This document shows, piece after piece, positions 7,059 to 16,041 of a stretch of 16,830 nucleotides of DNA (the stretch's first letter is position 1; each line of letters opens with the position of its first letter). The notes below the pieces were generated by a model that worked only from the letters and a program-made list of their open reading frames with translations, was not told where the DNA came from and made no database searches. The translations under genes were made by a program, and so were the position numbers. Source of the stretch: Lachnoclostridium sp. UBA739. GTDB taxonomy: Bacteria; Bacillota_A; Clostridia; Lachnospirales; Lachnospiraceae. The stretch spans positions 1 through 16,830 of the forward strand of contig DBKX01000343.1 in the NCBI GenBank assembly GCA_002297865.1, given 5' to 3'.

Positions 7059-7163
7059 AGTAATAAGAACAATAAAGTGTTAAATGTGTACAATCGCACA
7101 ATACTTTCATTTCCTAAATAGAATATGACATATTACATGAAAAAATGCCAAAAAAGTTGTGTA

Positions 7164-7188
7164 CTTTTTTGCAAAAAAGCCGTACAAT
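7164..7188 (+). promoter_or_regulatory. Possible control region of the first chemoreceptor gene
   Basis: A perfect 16-bp palindrome, CTTTTTTGCAAAAAAG (7164-7179), abuts GCCGTACAAT. That segment contains TACAAT (7183-7188), a possible -10 box 33 nt before the start codon, and also resembles the GCCG core of sigma-28 (SigD) promoters. No good -35 box is present, so the promoter type is open. Confidence 0.3.
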
Positions 7189-7221
7189 ATATATAAAATA
7201 ATTTATGAAATGGGGAAGAAG

Positions 7222-8742
7222 ATGAAAAATAATCTAAGTAAGCAAATAGAAATCATTGCAAATGTGTATGTAGCAAAGGTAATGAGGGTGTGTGCAGCAT
7301 TTGCTGCCTTAGCTATTATTCTGAATACTGTTGGTGTTTTTAAGGTAGACCCAAAAATTCTAATCTCTTCGTGTTTAGCAAGTATTCTTATATTGCTTGT
7401 GCCATCGTTTATCCTTTTCGTTTTGAAGAAAAATGAATGGTGGTTTAAGTATGTGGCAATTATTAGTTCGAGTATTTTTATATTACTGCTCAGTACGGCT
7501 TTAAACTTTCATGTTACAATTATGTTTATCTTCCCAATAGCGCTTGCATCTATTTATTATGATCCAAAAGTGAATCGGCTTGCACTAGTGCTTGCTGTTG
7601 TTAGTTCAACCTCAGGAAAGGTCCTGGCATATGTTCTTGTAACAGTTGTAGATAACAACTATCATGGTTTTACTTCTTTGCTTCTGCATAATTGTTTTCC
7701 TCAAATTTTAATGCTTGGTTCAATTGGTTACATATTCGTTGCACTTGGTAAGAAGAATAGTAAAATGCTAAGTTCTCTAATGGATGCTGAAGAACAAGAA
7801 AAAATGCTACTGCATATGCAAAAGTTATCTGAAAAATCTTCCGAAGTGTCAATGGGCTTAGTAAATAAAATGGAGACCTTGAACACTGTTACCAATAGTA
7901 CAATCGATGCTAATAATGAAATATCTGAAAATACTGGAATTATTATAGAAGGTATTAACAGTTCCATGGAACAGCTGCAGGTTGCAGAGGGGAATACTTC
8001 AAGAATTTACGAAAACATTCAGGTTCTTTCACAAGAGAGTGAAGAAGTCGCTGGCTTATTTACCAATGTTGAAACTCTTTCAAATCAGAACCGAACCTAC
8101 ATGCAAAAGGTTACTGAGGGAATGGTACTGGCGGCAGAAAGTACTTCTGTTTGTCAGGAGGCAATGAGTAAACTTGAACAGAAAACAAAGAAGATAGATG
8201 GAATTGTAGATGTAATAGCTGAGATTTCGGAACAAACAGATTTGCTTTCTCTCAATGCGGCAATTGAATCAGCTAGAGCTGGAGAACAGGGAAAGGGATT
8301 TGCTATCGTTGCAGAAGAGATTCGAAAACTATCACAACAGACCCAGAACACGCTGGTAGATGTAAGATCTATTATCGGAGAGGTTTTAGAGCAAAATATA
8401 ATAGCGGTTGAGGCTATGAGTCAAACAACCAGCGTGCATGATGAGCAAAAGGAAGCTATTGTGAAAGCAGAAGATTCTTCCAAGATGGTAATGGAAGCCA
8501 CAAAGAATATGGCAGATAAAATGCAGCTAATCTTAAGCAATACAAGGAATATTGAGAAAAGTGCTAGTAAGATTGTCGAAATTGTCAATTCAATCACTAC
8601 TATTTGTAAAGAAAATCAAGTTTCCCTTGAAGTTGTTTCTGAATCAGTTCAATCTGGAATTACTACTACATCGCAGCTTGAGGAACTTGTAACTGATATT
8701 CGTGCAATGGCAGACGAACTGGCAGGCGTTGTTCAAGAATAA
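7222..8742 (+). CDS. Methyl-accepting chemotaxis protein, six membrane segments, no HAMP
   Basis: This is a chemoreceptor-type signal transducer that would couple to CheA/CheW to steer swimming. About 20 cytoplasmic residues are followed by six hydrophobic segments (roughly 23-40, 46-68, 76-93, 97-113, 118-142, 158-175) with almost no extracytoplasmic domain. A long coiled-coil signalling domain has the conserved hairpin tip around residues 334-374, with core [17 protein letters not shown]. No HAMP domain and no CheR-tethering pentapeptide are seen. Sensing is probably done within the membrane bundle; the ligand is unknown. I start at ATG 7222, which has GGGGAAGA just upstream and gives 506 residues, exactly as in its paralogue. 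An ATG at 7210 and one at 7159 are in frame but lack ribosome binding sites. It is a tandem duplicate of the next gene. Confidence 0.93.
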   Translation: MKNNLSKQIEIIANVYVAKVMRVCAAFAALAIILNTVGVFKVDPKILISSCLASILILLVPSFILFVLKKNEWWFKYVAIISSSIFILLLSTALNFHVTIMFIFPIALASIYYDPKVNRLALVLAVVSSTSGKVLAYVLVTVVDNNYHGFTSLLLHNCFPQILMLGSIGYIFVALGKKNSKMLSSLMDAEEQEKMLLHMQKLSEKSSEVSMGLVNKMETLNTVTNSTIDANNEISENTGIIIEGINSSMEQLQVAEGNTSRIYENIQVLSQESEEVAGLFTNVETLSNQNRTYMQKVTEGMVLAAESTSVCQEAMSKLEQKTKKIDGIVDVIAEISEQTDLLSLNAAIESARAGEQGKGFAIVAEEIRKLSQQTQNTLVDVRSIIGEVLEQNIIAVEAMSQTTSVHDEQKEAIVKAEDSSKMVMEATKNMADKMQLILSNTRNIEKSASKIVEIVNSITTICKENQVSLEVVSESVQSGITTTSQLEELVTDIRAMADELAGVVQE

Positions 8743-8766
8743 TATAAAGAACCATCCTAGAAATAG

Positions 8767-8815
8767 AAAGTACACATGTATATACATGGAAAAATATACA
8801 TGTGTACTTTTGTTA
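8767..8815 (+). terminator. Perfect 16-bp stem between the two chemoreceptor genes
   Basis: Arms 8767-8782 and 8795-8810 (AAAGTACACATGTATA and its exact complement) pair perfectly around a 12-nt loop and end in a short T-rich run. The left half also forms a separate palindrome, CATGTATATACATG (8775-8788), so two exclusive folds are possible. It most likely ends transcription of the first receptor gene. Confidence 0.65.
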
Positions 8816-8875
8816 TAAGAACCTATAAAATGTAAGTAAATTCTATACTAAAACGAAAATAGGATGGGACAAAAG

Positions 8876-10396
8876 ATGAAAAATAATATAAGAGATTTAA
8901 ATGAACAGGTAGCGAATCTTTATGTAGCTAAAGTTATGGAAATTACTGCAGCATTTGCAATTGTAGTTATAATTCTGAACACGATCGGAATTTTTGTAGT
9001 TGATCCAGCTATCATGACTATTACAGGCAGTACTAGCCTTATCGCATTGTTAATACCAGCTTTTATTCTAAAGGTATTAAAGAAAAATGAAGTATGGCTA
9101 AAATATGTAGCAATATTCAGTGCAAGTGTTGTTGTTCTCACTATTACAGTAACTCTTAATTATCTAGTATTTATCATGTTCATATTTCCAATGGCGCTTG
9201 CCTCTATCTATTTCAATCCCAAATTGAATAGAATAGCGCTAATTTTATCCATTATTATGTCAACAGTCGGAAGAGTGTTAGCATTTAACTTGGCTCCGGA
9301 ACCAGATTTGAACTTTCAAACTTGGTATCGTTTGATTTTATTTAGTATAACACCAAATGTTCTTATGTTACTAGCGATAGGTGCTATTTTTAGTGCATTG
9401 GCAAATAATACCAATAAAATGATGAGTTCCTTAGTGGATAAAGAAGAGCAGGAAAAAATCTTCAACCATATGAAAAATCTTTCAGAAAAGTCATCAGAGG
9501 TATCCAAAGGTTTACTAGAGGGCATGGAGACTTTGGGTGAGGTAACGAATAATTTTTTGAAAGCAAATGAAGAGATATCAGATAATACCGTTACAGTAGT
9601 AGACGGAATTCAGAGTTCAATGAAGCTGCTTAATATAGCAAAACCCAATTCATCACAGATTTACGAAAATGTACAGGAGCTTGCAGAAGAAAGTGCAGAA
9701 ATTGCACAGTTGTTTGTAAATGTGGAAACCTTGTCAAATGAAAACAAAGTACACATGCAAAGTGTTACATTGGGAATGTCTAAAATGAAAGAAAGTGCAG
9801 ACATTTGCCAAACAGCAATGGAACAGTTGGAAGAAAAGACTAAGAAAATTGATGGAATCGTCAGTGTTATTGCAGATATTTCTGAGCAAACTGATTTATT
9901 ATCTTTAAATGCTGCCATTGAATCTGCACGAGCAGGAGAACAAGGTAAGGGTTTTGCTGTCGTTGCAGAAGAAATACGAAAACTGTCTCAACAGACACAA
10001 AAGACATTAAGCGATGTAAAGGAAATTATTGGTGAAGTTTTAGAACAAAACGCAATTGCTGTCAATGCGATGAATCAGACATCATCTGTACATGAAGAAC
10101 AGAAAGAAGTCATTCTGAAGGCGGAAAAGTCAGCTCAAGGTGTAATGCTAGCAACGAAGGAAATGACAGAAAAAATGCAGCTGATTACCAATAATACAAA
10201 GCATATTGAGCAGAGTACAGGTGAAATTGTAGATATCGTAAATGGAATTACAAAAATTTCTAAGAAAAATCAAGAAGCATTAGATGTTGTAGCTGCCTCA
10301 GTGGAAACTGGTTCAACGTCTATACGCCAATTAGAAGAAGTAGTCGATTCCATTCGTGAAATGTCAGACGAACTAGCCATTGTAGTACAATCTTAA
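8876..10396 (+). CDS. Methyl-accepting chemotaxis protein, paralogue of the preceding gene
   Basis: This second chemoreceptor has the same plan: MKNN start, about six hydrophobic segments in the first 180 residues, no HAMP domain and a signalling tip at residues 334-374 (core [17 protein letters not shown]). Both proteins are 506 residues and their tips fall at identical positions, so they arose by tandem duplication with almost no insertions or deletions. The membrane half and the segment around residues 140-160 have diverged far more than the tip, suggesting different stimuli but shared output. ATG 8876 is chosen because GGATGGGA precedes it and the paralogue matches; the in-frame ATG at 8864 has no room for a binding site. 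It has its own downstream terminator, and the stem at 8767-8810 separates it from the first copy. Confidence 0.93.
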   Translation: MKNNIRDLNEQVANLYVAKVMEITAAFAIVVIILNTIGIFVVDPAIMTITGSTSLIALLIPAFILKVLKKNEVWLKYVAIFSASVVVLTITVTLNYLVFIMFIFPMALASIYFNPKLNRIALILSIIMSTVGRVLAFNLAPEPDLNFQTWYRLILFSITPNVLMLLAIGAIFSALANNTNKMMSSLVDKEEQEKIFNHMKNLSEKSSEVSKGLLEGMETLGEVTNNFLKANEEISDNTVTVVDGIQSSMKLLNIAKPNSSQIYENVQELAEESAEIAQLFVNVETLSNENKVHMQSVTLGMSKMKESADICQTAMEQLEEKTKKIDGIVSVIADISEQTDLLSLNAAIESARAGEQGKGFAVVAEEIRKLSQQTQKTLSDVKEIIGEVLEQNAIAVNAMNQTSSVHEEQKEVILKAEKSAQGVMLATKEMTEKMQLITNNTKHIEQSTGEIVDIVNGITKISKKNQEALDVVAASVETGSTSIRQLEEVVDSIREMSDELAIVVQS

Positions 10397-10413
10397 TTAG
10401 GAATTAAAACTTG

Positions 10414-10450
10414 AAATCCATTGAAAGTACAAGCTTTTGATGGATTTTTT
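10414..10450 (+). terminator. Terminator after the second chemoreceptor gene
   Basis: Arms 10414-10427 and 10434-10447 pair over 14 bp with two wobble pairs around a 6-nt loop, and the stem's T-tract runs on to 10450. Confidence 0.8.
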
Positions 10451-10471
10451 AACTAGTATTCCGGTTCTAAA

Positions 10472-10532
10472 TGTTATACAATAAAAGTGTAACTAATAAC
10501 CCAAAAGAGCACTTTATAAAGCCCTCTTTTGG
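10472..10532 (+). promoter_or_regulatory. Possible promoter and leader hairpin of the lyase gene
   Basis: TGTTATACA (10472-10480) fits an extended -10 box; no good -35 box is seen. Downstream, CCAAAAGAG (10501-10509) and CTCTTTTGG (10524-10532) form a perfect 9-bp dyad with a nested palindrome, CTTTATAAAG (10512-10521). It could be an operator for substrate control or a 5' mRNA stem-loop. Neither role is proven. Confidence 0.33.
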
Positions 10533-10569
10533 CGAGTGATTTAGATTGTTATAAGATAAGGAGAAGGTT

Positions 10570-13413
10570 ATGAGAAAAAGAAAATGGAACCATTTCGTTG
10601 CAAGCGTCAGTGCTGCTGCGATAGTTGCGAGTCTTTGCACTACCGTAGTTCCACCGACAGTTAACAAAGTGGAAGCGGCTACATCTTACCAGATGGAATC
10701 TCTGGACAGAGGATTAGTTGCAGTAAAATCAGGTAACGGCATTTTCCTATCCTGGCGTTTGTTAGGAACAGAAAATTACGCTACGTCATTTAATGTGTAC
10801 CGTGATGGTACTAAAATTGCTGGTCCCATTACCAATTCAACGAACTATTTTGATGCAAGTGGCAACACAAGCAGTACATATGTAGTAAGAAGCGTTGTGA
10901 ATGGGAAGGAAGTAACGGAATCTGACCCAACAAAGGGATGGAGAAACCAGTATAAAGATGTCAGATTAAACAAACCGGCCAATACATATTTAAATGGAAC
11001 AACAGTTACGTATTCTGCCAATGATGCAACCGTAGCAGATGTTGATGGAGACGGCGCCTATGAAATTATCTTAAAATGGGACCCATCTAACTCAAAGGAT
11101 AACTCTCAAAGTGGTTATACATCCAATGTTTATATTGACTGCTATGAATTAGATGGAACTCAGAGATGGAGAATCGATCTTGGTAAAAATATACGTGCAG
11201 GTGCTCATTATACACAAATGGCTGCGTATGATTTTGATGGGGATGGCAAAGCAGAATTAGCGTTAAAAACAGCAGATGGAACTGTGGATGGAAAAGGAAA
11301 TGTAATCGGTAATGCAAATGCAGATAACCGCAATTCCAGTGGTTACATTTTATCAGGAAATGAATATTTAACTATGTTTAATGGTGCAACAGGACAAGCT
11401 ATGAAAACCATTAATTACGAACCAGCCCGTGGAAATGTAAGTGACTGGGGAGATAAGTATGGAAATCGTGTTGACCGTTTCTTATGTGGAGTTGCTTATC
11501 TGGATGGAAAAACACCAAGTTTGATTGAATGTCGTGGGTATTACGCAAAATCAGTGCTTGTTGCCTATAAATGGGCAAATGGAAACTTTACAAAGCAATG
11601 GACATTTACTGCAGACGGCTCCCACAATTCGGCTTATCGTGGACAAGGAGCGCACTCGCTTTCAATAGCAGATGTTGATAATGATAATTTTGACGAAATC
11701 GTATATGGTGCATGTGTCATTGATCATAATGGAAATGGTCTTTACAATACAAAGCAGGGTCATGGTGATGCATTACACTGTGGAGATTTTGATCCAAATC
11801 ATAATGGACAAGAAATCTTTATGGTTCATGAAAACAAAGCATCTAATATTGAAAGTGTACAAATGCGTGATGCAAGAACAGGAACTACAATATGGAGTTA
11901 TAAACGCTCCAAAGATATTGGACGTGGACTTATCCTAAATGCAGCAGCTGAGTTTTCTCCATATGTTTGTCTTGCTGACAACGCATATGATAGCAAGGGA
12001 AATGTCATTACTGCAGGTCTTAAGTACTTAGGCGAAAATTTCTCCATGTTCTGGGACGGTGATTTGTATCAGGAAGGACTTGACCAGACAACAATTCGTA
12101 AATGGAATTCCAGTACAAAACGTGTAGATACTGTTTTGACAGGGGAAAATGTTCATTCCTGTAATGGAACAAAGGCAACTCCTGCCTTATCTGCAGATAT
12201 TTTTGGTGACTGGAGAGAAGAAGTAATATGGGCTACGAATGATAATACGGCATTGCGTATTTATACAACAACAGATGTAACTAGCCACAAGTTGTATACT
12301 TTAATGTCAGATCGTCAATATCGCGAGGCAATTGCATGGCAGAATGTAGCTTACAATCAGCCACCTCACACAAGTTACTATATTGGTGAAGATATGAAAA
12401 CACCAGTTCAGCCATCTATGTATACAGCTGGTTCCTATAAGTTAAAAACGGTAGGTCAGGTATCAAAGCCAACAGCGACGCCACAAGACCCAGCTTCTGA
12501 TGTTTTAGATGGTGGCGTGTTTATGATTCGCAATGTCAATAGTGGACTTTATCTAGATTGCCAGAACGGCGTAGCAGCCAATGATACCAATATTCAGCAG
12601 TGGGGCGCTTCACAGCCTGGAGACTGGAATGAATGGAGATTGGAAAAGGATGCAAATGGATACTATACAATTTACTCTTTATTAGGTGGCGGCAAAACAT
12701 ATGTTATGGATGTTGCAGGCAAGAAGACAGATAATGGTACCAATATTGCCCTTTATACCAGCAAAGGTTCTGACAATCAAAAGTTTGAATTAGTGAAACA
12801 GTCTGATGGAAGTTACGCGCTATTAACCAGAATTACAGGTTCAAAGAGCTGTGTTGAAGTAGTCAATGCTTATACAAATGCAGGTGCTAATGTACAGCAG
12901 TATACTTATACAGGACATGCTTGCCAGAGATGGTATCTGGAAAGAATCAAAACACAGGAGCCAACACCAAGTCCAAGCATATTACCAAGTGTTGCTCCGA
13001 GTACTGCACCAAGTATTAAGCCAAGTGTAGCCCCAAGTCCATCCCCATCCACTGGTACCTCAACAGGAGATACAAAAGCTTTAACATTGGATGCAACAGC
13101 AAGTAGCTGGACTGGTGCGTATACAATGAATGTTACGTTAGCGAATGCTGGAACAACAGAGATTCAGGACTGGAAGGTAGAGCTGAATGCATCAGAAGCA
13201 GATATCAATAGTATCTGGTGTGCACAGAAAACAGTTTCCGGTACGTCAGTAATCTTAACACCAGAAAGTTATAACGCCGTAATTGGTGTGAACGGAAGCA
13301 CAACATTTGGTTACGGTGGCAATGGCTCTCTTCCTTCCAAGTTGAATTATAAAATTTCTTATAAAATGAACGGAACCTGGTATCATTACACAGGTGCAGA
13401 TAGTTCCTTCTAA
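10570..13413 (+). CDS. Secreted rhamnogalacturonan lyase, PL11 with CBM13 and CBM2-like modules
   Basis: This 947-residue extracellular enzyme probably cleaves the rhamnogalacturonan I backbone of pectin by beta-elimination. A signal peptide (MRKRK, hydrophobic core, likely cut near A36-A37 after VEA) is followed by a polysaccharide lyase family 11 domain to about residue 620, of the Bacillus YesW/YesX type. That domain has calcium-binding acidic loops at 157-162 (DVDGDG), 221-226 (DFDGDG) and 368-372 (DVDND). A ricin-type CBM13 spans about 648-793, with QxW-like repeats (NIQQW, NVQQY) that bind sugars. A Pro/Ser/Thr/Ala linker with repeated PS units follows (796-835), then a CBM2-like module (836-947) with the NGSTTFGYGG pattern and conserved tryptophans. 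GGAG lies a few bases before the ATG. Monocistronic: terminator hairpins flank it on both sides. Confidence 0.92.
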   Translation: MRKRKWNHFVASVSAAAIVASLCTTVVPPTVNKVEAATSYQMESLDRGLVAVKSGNGIFLSWRLLGTENYATSFNVYRDGTKIAGPITNSTNYFDASGNTSSTYVVRSVVNGKEVTESDPTKGWRNQYKDVRLNKPANTYLNGTTVTYSANDATVADVDGDGAYEIILKWDPSNSKDNSQSGYTSNVYIDCYELDGTQRWRIDLGKNIRAGAHYTQMAAYDFDGDGKAELALKTADGTVDGKGNVIGNANADNRNSSGYILSGNEYLTMFNGATGQAMKTINYEPARGNVSDWGDKYGNRVDRFLCGVAYLDGKTPSLIECRGYYAKSVLVAYKWANGNFTKQWTFTADGSHNSAYRGQGAHSLSIADVDNDNFDEIVYGACVIDHNGNGLYNTKQGHGDALHCGDFDPNHNGQEIFMVHENKASNIESVQMRDARTGTTIWSYKRSKDIGRGLILNAAAEFSPYVCLADNAYDSKGNVITAGLKYLGENFSMFWDGDLYQEGLDQTTIRKWNSSTKRVDTVLTGENVHSCNGTKATPALSADIFGDWREEVIWATNDNTALRIYTTTDVTSHKLYTLMSDRQYREAIAWQNVAYNQPPHTSYYIGEDMKTPVQPSMYTAGSYKLKTVGQVSKPTATPQDPASDVLDGGVFMIRNVNSGLYLDCQNGVAANDTNIQQWGASQPGDWNEWRLEKDANGYYTIYSLLGGGKTYVMDVAGKKTDNGTNIALYTSKGSDNQKFELVKQSDGSYALLTRITGSKSCVEVVNAYTNAGANVQQYTYTGHACQRWYLERIKTQEPTPSPSILPSVAPSTAPSIKPSVAPSPSPSTGTSTGDTKALTLDATASSWTGAYTMNVTLANAGTTEIQDWKVELNASEADINSIWCAQKTVSGTSVILTPESYNAVIGVNGSTTFGYGGNGSLPSKLNYKISYKMNGTWYHYTGADSSF

Positions 13414-13431
13414 GTTAGTAAAAAGAGAAAG

Positions 13432-13466
13432 CAAGGAGTGTATGATGCATGCACTCCTTGTTTTTT
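13432..13466 (+). terminator. Terminator after the lyase gene
   Basis: CAAGGAGTG (13432-13440) and CACTCCTTG (13452-13460) form a 9-bp stem followed by six T. Confidence 0.9.
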
Positions 13467-13472
13467 ACATAG

Positions 13473-13492
13473 TAATCTGATAAGATTAATCT
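13473..13492. promoter_or_regulatory. Overlapping dyads upstream of the Rrf2 regulator gene
   Basis: TAATCT-GATA-AGATTA (13473-13488) overlaps the palindrome AGATTAATCT (13483-13492), about 30-50 bp before the start codon. Such a site would suit autoregulation by the Rrf2 protein. The sequence is AT-rich, so chance is not excluded. Confidence 0.35.
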
Positions 13493-13522
13493 AGATAAAA
13501 TATTCTGACATGGAGGCTGAAT

Positions 13523-13960
13523 ATGAAAATATCAACAAAAGGAAGATATGCTCTGCGTCTTATGCTAGATTTAGCTCTTAATAGTGGAGGGGAACTTGTT
13601 CGAATTCGAACAATTGCAGAAAGACAGGAAATATCTGAAAAATATTTAGAGCAAATTATTTCAACATTGAATCATGCTGGTTATGTAAAGAGTGTTCGAG
13701 GGGCACAAGGAGGATATCGACTTGCCAAAGAACCAAAGGATTATACAGTTGGAATGATTCTTAGGCTGACAGAGGGAAGTCTGGCACCAGTCGCCTGCTT
13801 AGAAGATGAAGAGAATCAATGTGACCGAGCTGATCAGTGTGCAACACTGGCATTGGTTTATAAGCGTTTGAATGATGCAATTAGTGATGTAGTAGATCAT
13901 ATTACATTGCAGGATCTGGCAGACTGGCAGATGGAAAAGGGGAACAACTACGTAATCTGA
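13523..13960 (+). CDS. Rrf2-family transcriptional regulator (IscR/CymR-like)
   Basis: This 145-residue winged-helix regulator has the family start MKISTKGRYALRLMLDLA, a recognition segment (ISEKYLEQIISTLNHAGYV) and the wing motif SVRGAQGGYRLAK. Three cysteines, C92, C100 and C106, lie in the sensor loop, with spacing x7 and x5. E. coli IscR has x5 and x5, with its first Cys also at 92, and uses them to bind a 2Fe-2S cluster. Cluster binding is therefore plausible but not shown. In Firmicutes this family governs Fe-S assembly or cysteine supply (CymR), and a cysteine synthase gene lies 2.2 kb downstream. TGGAGG (13511-13516) sits 6 nt before the ATG. It is transcribed alone and converges on the FliK-like gene. 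Confidence 0.93.
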   Translation: MKISTKGRYALRLMLDLALNSGGELVRIRTIAERQEISEKYLEQIISTLNHAGYVKSVRGAQGGYRLAKEPKDYTVGMILRLTEGSLAPVACLEDEENQCDRADQCATLALVYKRLNDAISDVVDHITLQDLADWQMEKGNNYVI

Positions 13961-14015
13961 TTACATAGCAATTCTTATTAGTATTTGAGAAATAGTATGA
14001 ATGCCATATCAGTAT

Positions 14016-14054
14016 AAAAAATACCGCTATAGTAGAAACTAAGCGGCATTTTTT
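14016..14054. terminator. Bidirectional terminator between convergent genes
   Basis: Arms 14016-14028 (AAAAAATACCGCT) and 14042-14054 (AGCGGCATTTTTT) pair at 12 of 13 positions. The A-run and T-run give a T-tract on both strands, serving the Rrf2 gene and the FliK-like gene. Confidence 0.85.
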
Positions 14055-14095
14055 ATGTTAGTATTTATCTTTGCTTATCATGAGCTATCTGCTTA

Positions 14096-15973
14096 TTAAG
14101 CACGAATATCAAATGTATAGCGTTTGATTGCAGCAGCAGGTTCCTTCTGTGATATAAAATCATTTATGATGTCTATTTTGGATTCTTTTTTTGTAAAATC
14201 ATTTGTTACAGAATAACCCAGTTCCTGCAATTTGTCTGTTAATAAATTAATATTTTTCTTAAGAAGTCTTTTGCTCTGATCATTTTCAATATAAAATTTA
14301 TTTTCTAATATCATACCATTTTTGGTAATATGAATATCCAGATTACCAAGGTGTTCAAGGGATAAATGGAGCAGAACAGTGATTTGATGAGGATTTCGTT
14401 TCAAATCGCTTTTCTTTGTATATACATACAATTCACCGTTACCGTTGTGACCATTCATTTGGAATGGAATCTGAACGTAAGGAAAAATTCCATTCATAAT
14501 CTGCATAAAATCAATATTGTTTTTCACAGATGCCAGATTTTCTCCAGCTAAGCTTTCACTAAATTCAGGCGAGATGGACTGCATCAGTTTTTCAATTCCC
14601 TTTACTTGACCAGATACTTTTTGATAAAATTGCCCAATAGTATCTTTCTTTCTTACCTGGTCAGGGGTTAAAGACCATTGTTTTTTTAACTCATTGGACA
14701 TTAAAAAGGCAAATTCTTCAGAAACGAATAACTGCTGTATGCTTTCGGTACTTGCAGATGGGATTGTGTGCTGGATACCATCAATAAGCTCATTTAATGT
14801 TGCATCACCTGACCTGGCTTTCTGGCTTAGAGCCTCATTGTCTGGATTCTGTTTGAGAAAATCAGCAAGTTTATTACGGCTTGTCTCATCGAAATAACCA
14901 CCAGTTAGCTGGCTGCTTTTTAGAAATTCCAAAAAAGATTCTTGTATCTTTGCTAATTCCGGATGGTCAAAAGCTTCAATTGTTTTTGGAACTTCGGATA
15001 AGGCTTCTTCAACCTTGGCAGGATTTACGAGCTCTTCTGGTGAAAGAGTGGCTAATACGTTCTCCTGGTTTCTAGCATCAATGGCCAGAGCATTATCATA
15101 CGCAGAACGAATTACCTGTACTAACTGAGGTAAGGTTAATTTGTTGTCTGCCACAGCTTGATGGGTCTCTTCTGGTAAATCAAAGTCAGATAAAATAGAG
15201 AGAACTTCCTGTCTCATTTTGTTGGATGAAAATTCATAGGAAGGCTCCTCTTGACTGGCTGCCCCTTGGGAATCGGCTGAGTTTACTAGTTCAAGAAATT
15301 GTTTTGCTATATCCTTCATGTCTTGATCTGCAAAGAGTGCCAATTCACGTAGTACAGAAGGGAGCTGTTCTAGACACTCTGAGAGTTTTGCGGACATGGA
15401 GTGATTGCCACTAAGATAGCTTTCGAACTGAGAGGCATTTTCGTGGGTAGCAGGAATGTTATATTTATTAAGAAGAACGATTGTGCTAATACTTGCTTCT
15501 TTCAGTTCATAACTTAATCTTAAAATATTCTGAATGCTAGGTTTTGTAATTGGAAGCTGATTCCGTATAAGGGAAAGTACTATGGACTGATTTCTGCTAT
15601 TATGAGGCAGTCCTGCTTCTTCCAGTGCTTTAAACATTGTATTGTTCTCTATCTCAGAATCACTTAATGGAATCGCTTGAAGTTTGATGGTTCCGCTTTC
15701 CATGCTTTGCACTTTGAAAGTCCCAATATCGCCGATAGAAAGCCAGTTCACATTATCTAACCGTTCGATTACTTTTGTGTTGTCTTCCAATAAAATGGAT
15801 ACCTGGCTGTTACGCAAATCTGTTATTTCACCTTTGACGATTTGTCCTTCTGTTAAGTGTTTGGTAGTAACTCGCTCTCCAAAATGCTGCATCTTACCAA
15901 CTGACCGACTTCCCTGGTTAGCAGTATTTCTTTGATTGACTGTGGTACCGATTTTTCTACTTGATAAATCCAT
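14096..15973 (-). CDS. FliK-like flagellar hook-length control protein
   Basis: This 625-residue protein has no signal peptide or membrane segment. Residues 36-100 form a small beta-rich domain (GQIVKGEITD, VSILLEDNTKV), as seen at the start of FliK-like proteins in Lachnospiraceae. A long, mostly helical, low-conservation middle follows. Residues about 503-589 fit the FliK C-terminal domain (Flg_hook): HLGNLDIHITKNG, then ENKFYIENDQSKRLLKKN and LQELGYSV. FliK is exported through the flagellar secretion apparatus, measures hook length and triggers the substrate switch. Here the gene stands apart from any flagellar operon, so it could instead be a second, specialised FliK-like protein. The ATG is preceded by AAAGG about 9 nt upstream on the minus strand. 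Confidence 0.65.
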   Translation of the reverse strand: MDLSSRKIGTTVNQRNTANQGSRSVGKMQHFGERVTTKHLTEGQIVKGEITDLRNSQVSILLEDNTKVIERLDNVNWLSIGDIGTFKVQSMESGTIKLQAIPLSDSEIENNTMFKALEEAGLPHNSRNQSIVLSLIRNQLPITKPSIQNILRLSYELKEASISTIVLLNKYNIPATHENASQFESYLSGNHSMSAKLSECLEQLPSVLRELALFADQDMKDIAKQFLELVNSADSQGAASQEEPSYEFSSNKMRQEVLSILSDFDLPEETHQAVADNKLTLPQLVQVIRSAYDNALAIDARNQENVLATLSPEELVNPAKVEEALSEVPKTIEAFDHPELAKIQESFLEFLKSSQLTGGYFDETSRNKLADFLKQNPDNEALSQKARSGDATLNELIDGIQHTIPSASTESIQQLFVSEEFAFLMSNELKKQWSLTPDQVRKKDTIGQFYQKVSGQVKGIEKLMQSISPEFSESLAGENLASVKNNIDFMQIMNGIFPYVQIPFQMNGHNGNGELYVYTKKSDLKRNPHQITVLLHLSLEHLGNLDIHITKNGMILENKFYIENDQSKRLLKKNINLLTDKLQELGYSVTNDFTKKESKIDIINDFISQKEPAAAIKRYTFDIRA

Positions 15974-16041
15974 CGTGTCTCAACCTTTCTTCTATCATAA
16001 AGCCCAATCATCAAGGGCTGTTTCATTTGGTTTATATTATT

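Noticed and set aside
7159..7221. Longer N-terminus for the first chemoreceptor
   Set aside because: The extra residues overlap the likely promoter, lack a ribosome binding site and are absent from the paralogue.
6941..7221. A tRNA or small gene between gatB and the first chemoreceptor
   Set aside because: No cloverleaf or coding frame is visible; only a terminator hairpin and the A/T palindrome were found.
12958..13060. Repeats of CCAAGT-like units as a mobile or tandem DNA repeat
   Set aside because: They are in frame and encode the Pro/Ser linker between binding modules of the lyase.
15990..16025. AGCCC/GGGCT hairpin upstream of the FliK-like gene as a terminator
   Set aside because: The stem is only 5-6 bp and lies in the gene's own leader; it is too weak to call.
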